A stretch of 54,497 nt of DNA from Pseudomonadota bacterium (GTDB taxonomy: Bacteria; Pseudomonadota; Alphaproteobacteria; Rhizobiales; Devosiaceae). The stretch is taken from positions 1-54,497 of the forward strand of contig JAEYXQ010000011.1 in assembly GCA_023431205.1 (NCBI GenBank). The letters are read 5' to 3'. The position numbers and the translations under genes are program-made. This document shows positions 52,460 to 54,497 of the stretch, piece after piece; the first letter of the stretch is position 1, and every line of letters starts with the position of its first letter. Under the pieces are notes generated by a model that was not told where the DNA came from, did not search any database, and was given only the letters and a program-made list of their open reading frames with translations.

Positions 52460-53362
52460 CTAACGCACGATCAGCGTGCCGGCGCCGAATTCGGTGAACA
52501 GTTCCACCAGCACCACATGCGGCATCTTGCCATTGAGGATCACCACGCCCTCGACACCGGCATCCAGCGCCTCGAGGCAGGTCTCGACCTTGGGAATCAT
52601 GCCGCCGTGAATGGTGCCGTCGGCGATCAGCGCCTTGGCCTCGCTGACGCTGAGCTCGGGGATAAGCTTGCCGTTGCGGTCGAGCACGCCCGGAACGTCG
52701 GTCAGGAACAGCAGGCGCTTGGCCCCCAGCGAGCCGGCAATGGCGCCGGCAAAGGTGTCGGCATTGATGTTGTAGGTGTTGCCGTCGCGGCCGGGCGCCA
52801 CCGGGGCGATCACCGGGATCATCTCCGAACGGGCAAGCAGGTCGAGCAGCGTGCGGTCGACCTCTACCGGCTCACCCACAAAGCCGAGATCGAGCACGCG
52901 CTCGATGGCCGAGCCGGGGTCCTTGACGGTCTTGTGGGCCTTTCGGGCAAAGACCATGTTGCCGTCCTTGCCGCAGAGGCCGATCGCCCACTCGCCTTCG
53001 GCATTGATCAGGGCGACGATTTCCTTGTTGATCGAGCCGGCGAGGACCATTTCGACCACGTCCATGGTGCGCTGGTCGGTGACCCGCAGCCCGCCTTCGA
53101 ACTTGGACTCGATCCCCAGGTTCTTGAGCATCTGGGCGATCTGCGGCCCGCCGCCATGGACGACGATGGGGTTGACCTTGCTCTGCTTGAGCAGCGCGAT
53201 GTCGCGGGCGAAGGCGCGGCCGAGGGCGATGTCGCCCATGGCGTGGCCGCCATACTTCACCACCACGGTCTTGCCCTCGTAGCGCTGCATATAGGGTAGC
53301 GCCTGCGCAAGGATCCCGGCATCATGGGAGAAGCGGTCGTTCTGGGCGTCGAGATCGGACAT
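52460..53362 (-). CDS. argB: Acetylglutamate kinase
   Basis: Phosphorylates N-acetylglutamate in arginine synthesis. The 300-residue product has the ATP-binding KYGGHAMGD segment (Lys36, GGHAM), VHGGGPQI for substrate binding, the long helix typical of the arginine-sensitive forms at the N-terminus (residues 1-27, an extra helix seen in hexameric kinases) and the conserved NINADTFAGAIAGSLGAKRL end. The ATG at 53362 follows AGGA. The extended N-terminus suggests feedback inhibition by arginine. Confidence 0.95.
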   Translation of the reverse strand: MSDLDAQNDRFSHDAGILAQALPYMQRYEGKTVVVKYGGHAMGDIALGRAFARDIALLKQSKVNPIVVHGGGPQIAQMLKNLGIESKFEGGLRVTDQRTMDVVEMVLAGSINKEIVALINAEGEWAIGLCGKDGNMVFARKAHKTVKDPGSAIERVLDLGFVGEPVEVDRTLLDLLARSEMIPVIAPVAPGRDGNTYNINADTFAGAIAGSLGAKRLLFLTDVPGVLDRNGKLIPELSVSEAKALIADGTIHGGMIPKVETCLEALDAGVEGVVILNGKMPHVVLVELFTEFGAGTLIVR

Positions 53363-53512
53363 GCGCAATCCTGTTAGGCGGCCGGACACGGGCGGCATCG
53401 GTCTAGACCATAGCGCCGCTGACGAAAAGGTCGAGATGTCCACAGCGAGGCGATCCATTTCGCTTATCCTGCGTTAAGGCCGCTGGTGAGGCGAACTGGA
53501 AAAGGCTAGACG

Positions 53513-54064
53513 ATGACGATGCAGACGCCGAGCGCCGACATCGCCGACCTGATCAGCCGCTGTGCCCTCAAGGACCGCGCGGCCTTCCGTACGCTCTACG
53601 AGCGGACGTCGGCGAAACTCTTCGGCGTGGTGCTCCGTATCTTGAAGGACCGTTCGGAGGCCGAGGAGGCCATCCAGGAAGTCTACGTCAAGATCTGGCA
53701 GCGGGCCGACCGCTTCATACCAGGCAACACCAGCCCGATCAGTTGGCTGGTGGCGGTAGCGCGCAACCACGCGCTTGATATCCTGAGGGCCCGTCGCCCG
53801 GTTTCCGACGACATCGATGTCGCGCTGGAGGTGGCTGACGACGCCCCATCGCCCGAACGGGCGACCGAGGCCAGCCAGGAGAAGGCGCGCATCGACCAAT
53901 GCCTCGGCACGCTCGAACCCGACCGTGCCAACGCCGTTCGCGGCGCCTACCTCGATGGCATGAGCTACGAGGAACTGGCGCAGCGCTACACGGTGCCGTT
54001 GAATACGATGCGGACCTGGCTGCGCCGGAGCCTCATCAGATTAAGAGAGTGCCTGACGGCATGA
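53513..54064 (+). CDS. ECF-type RNA polymerase sigma factor
   Basis: A 183-residue extracytoplasmic-function sigma factor. Region 2 is seen in LRILKDRSEAEEAIQEVYVK and ISWLVAVARNHALDILRARR; region 4 in MSYEELAQRYTVPLNTMRTWLRRSL. Start at 53513 follows AAGG; a second ATG six bases later is possible. It overlaps the downstream anti-sigma gene by four bases (ATGA), so the two form a standard regulatory pair. The target promoters cannot be told from this window. Confidence 0.92.
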   Translation: MTMQTPSADIADLISRCALKDRAAFRTLYERTSAKLFGVVLRILKDRSEAEEAIQEVYVKIWQRADRFIPGNTSPISWLVAVARNHALDILRARRPVSDDIDVALEVADDAPSPERATEASQEKARIDQCLGTLEPDRANAVRGAYLDGMSYEELAQRYTVPLNTMRTWLRRSLIRLRECLTA

Positions 54065-54497
54065 GCATGGACGAGGACATCGACGGACCGGACGGAGCGC
54101 GGGCGCAGGTCGCCGAATACGTGCTCGGTCTGCTCGACGCCACCAGCCATGCGCAGGTGGAGCAGATGATCGCGGCCAATCCGCGCCTTCAGGCCGAGCG
54201 CGACTTCTGGGTGTCGCGCTTTGCCGGGATGGACAGCGAATTCGCCGAAGTGGCGCCGCCGGCCCGGGTGCTCGGCGCCCTCGAGACCCGCCTGTTCGGT
54301 GCCAGCCAGCGACGGAGCACCTGGTGGGATTCGCTGGCGCTGTGGCGCGGTCTCGCTGCTGGCGCCCTGGCGGTCGCGGTGGTCGCGGTGGGTTTTGCCG
54401 CCTTCGAACCGCGCCAGGACGTGACCAGCCTCACCAACCAGCTTGTGGCCGCGCTGGAGGAAGAAGGCAGCGACGTCCGCTTCCTGGCCTTCTATGA
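54061..54497 (+). CDS. Anti-sigma factor, RskA-like, C-terminal part missing
   Basis: About 145 residues are visible before the right edge. The start has AEYVLGLLDATSHAQVEQMI (18-37) followed by NPRLQAERDFW, the N-terminal pattern of RskA/anti-sigma-K proteins that hold the sigma factor. A membrane helix lies at about 97-115 (GLAAGALAVAVVAVGFAAF) and the periplasmic part begins after it. The start overlaps the sigma gene stop, which supports their pairing. No zinc-binding HC motif is visible. Confidence 0.88.
   Translation, partial: MSMDEDIDGPDGARAQVAEYVLGLLDATSHAQVEQMIAANPRLQAERDFWVSRFAGMDSEFAEVAPPARVLGALETRLFGASQRRSTWWDSLALWRGLAAGALAVAVVAVGFAAFEPRQDVTSLTNQLVAALEEEGSDVRFLAFY

Overview
The window reads as chromosomal DNA of a GC-rich alphaproteobacterium of the order Hyphomicrobiales (Rhizobiales), most likely Devosia or a close relative. 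This rests on gene order (cmk-rpsA, then sppA-ihfB-lapA-trpFBA-accD-folC; tsaE-divL next to ahcY), on an AccD with a degenerate zinc ribbon, on DUF1236 and FYDLN-type proteins, on a DivL-like kinase with Tyr in its H-box, and on the mosaic palindromic repeats between genes. No rRNA, tRNA, integrase, transposase or CRISPR array was recognised.

Layout. 1-13043 is mostly a forward housekeeping block: cytidylate kinase, ribosomal protein S1, an acetyltransferase, an SppA-type peptidase, IHF-beta, LapA, the end of tryptophan synthesis (trpF, trpB, trpA), acetyl-CoA carboxylase beta and folylpolyglutamate synthase. A chemoreceptor gene interrupts accD-folC. 13091-19758 is a reverse block: 1-Cys peroxiredoxin, CreA, a polar amino acid ABC permease with its binding protein but no ATPase, a Rdx-family thioredoxin-like protein coupled to a cyclic-nucleotide-binding protein, DUF1236, a hairpin-rich non-coding stretch and three smaller genes.

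19797-23394 is the clearest accessory region. It is visibly AT-richer than its surroundings and holds three nearly abutting genes: a HIT-like protein, a four-helix membrane protein and a large fusion of an ATP-grasp PEP/pyruvate-binding-like region with a MazG-type pyrophosphohydrolase. I do not recognise this as a described system; a nucleotide-linked defence or stress cassette is the working hypothesis.

23520-34872 holds lepA, a secreted hypothetical protein, a LysR regulator facing a tiny DUF1127-like gene, small stress-like genes, fdhD with an FdhF/YdeP-type molybdoenzyme, a second chemoreceptor, DUF2200 and a YCII protein. 34866-39642 holds tsaE, divL and ahcY. 39745-54497 holds DUF2937, a two-gene RND efflux system, a flavoprotein, an ABC exporter, a FecR-domain protein with a Gly/Asn-rich repeat tail coupled to a CHASE2-GGDEF-EAL protein, an outer-membrane beta-barrel, argB, and an ECF sigma factor with its anti-sigma factor, cut by the window end.

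Connections: TTAA-N7-TTAA-like (CtrA-type) boxes precede both chemoreceptor genes and possibly divL, and both chemoreceptors end in a DWxEF tail of the kind that tethers CheR/CheB. This suggests cell-cycle control of chemotaxis.
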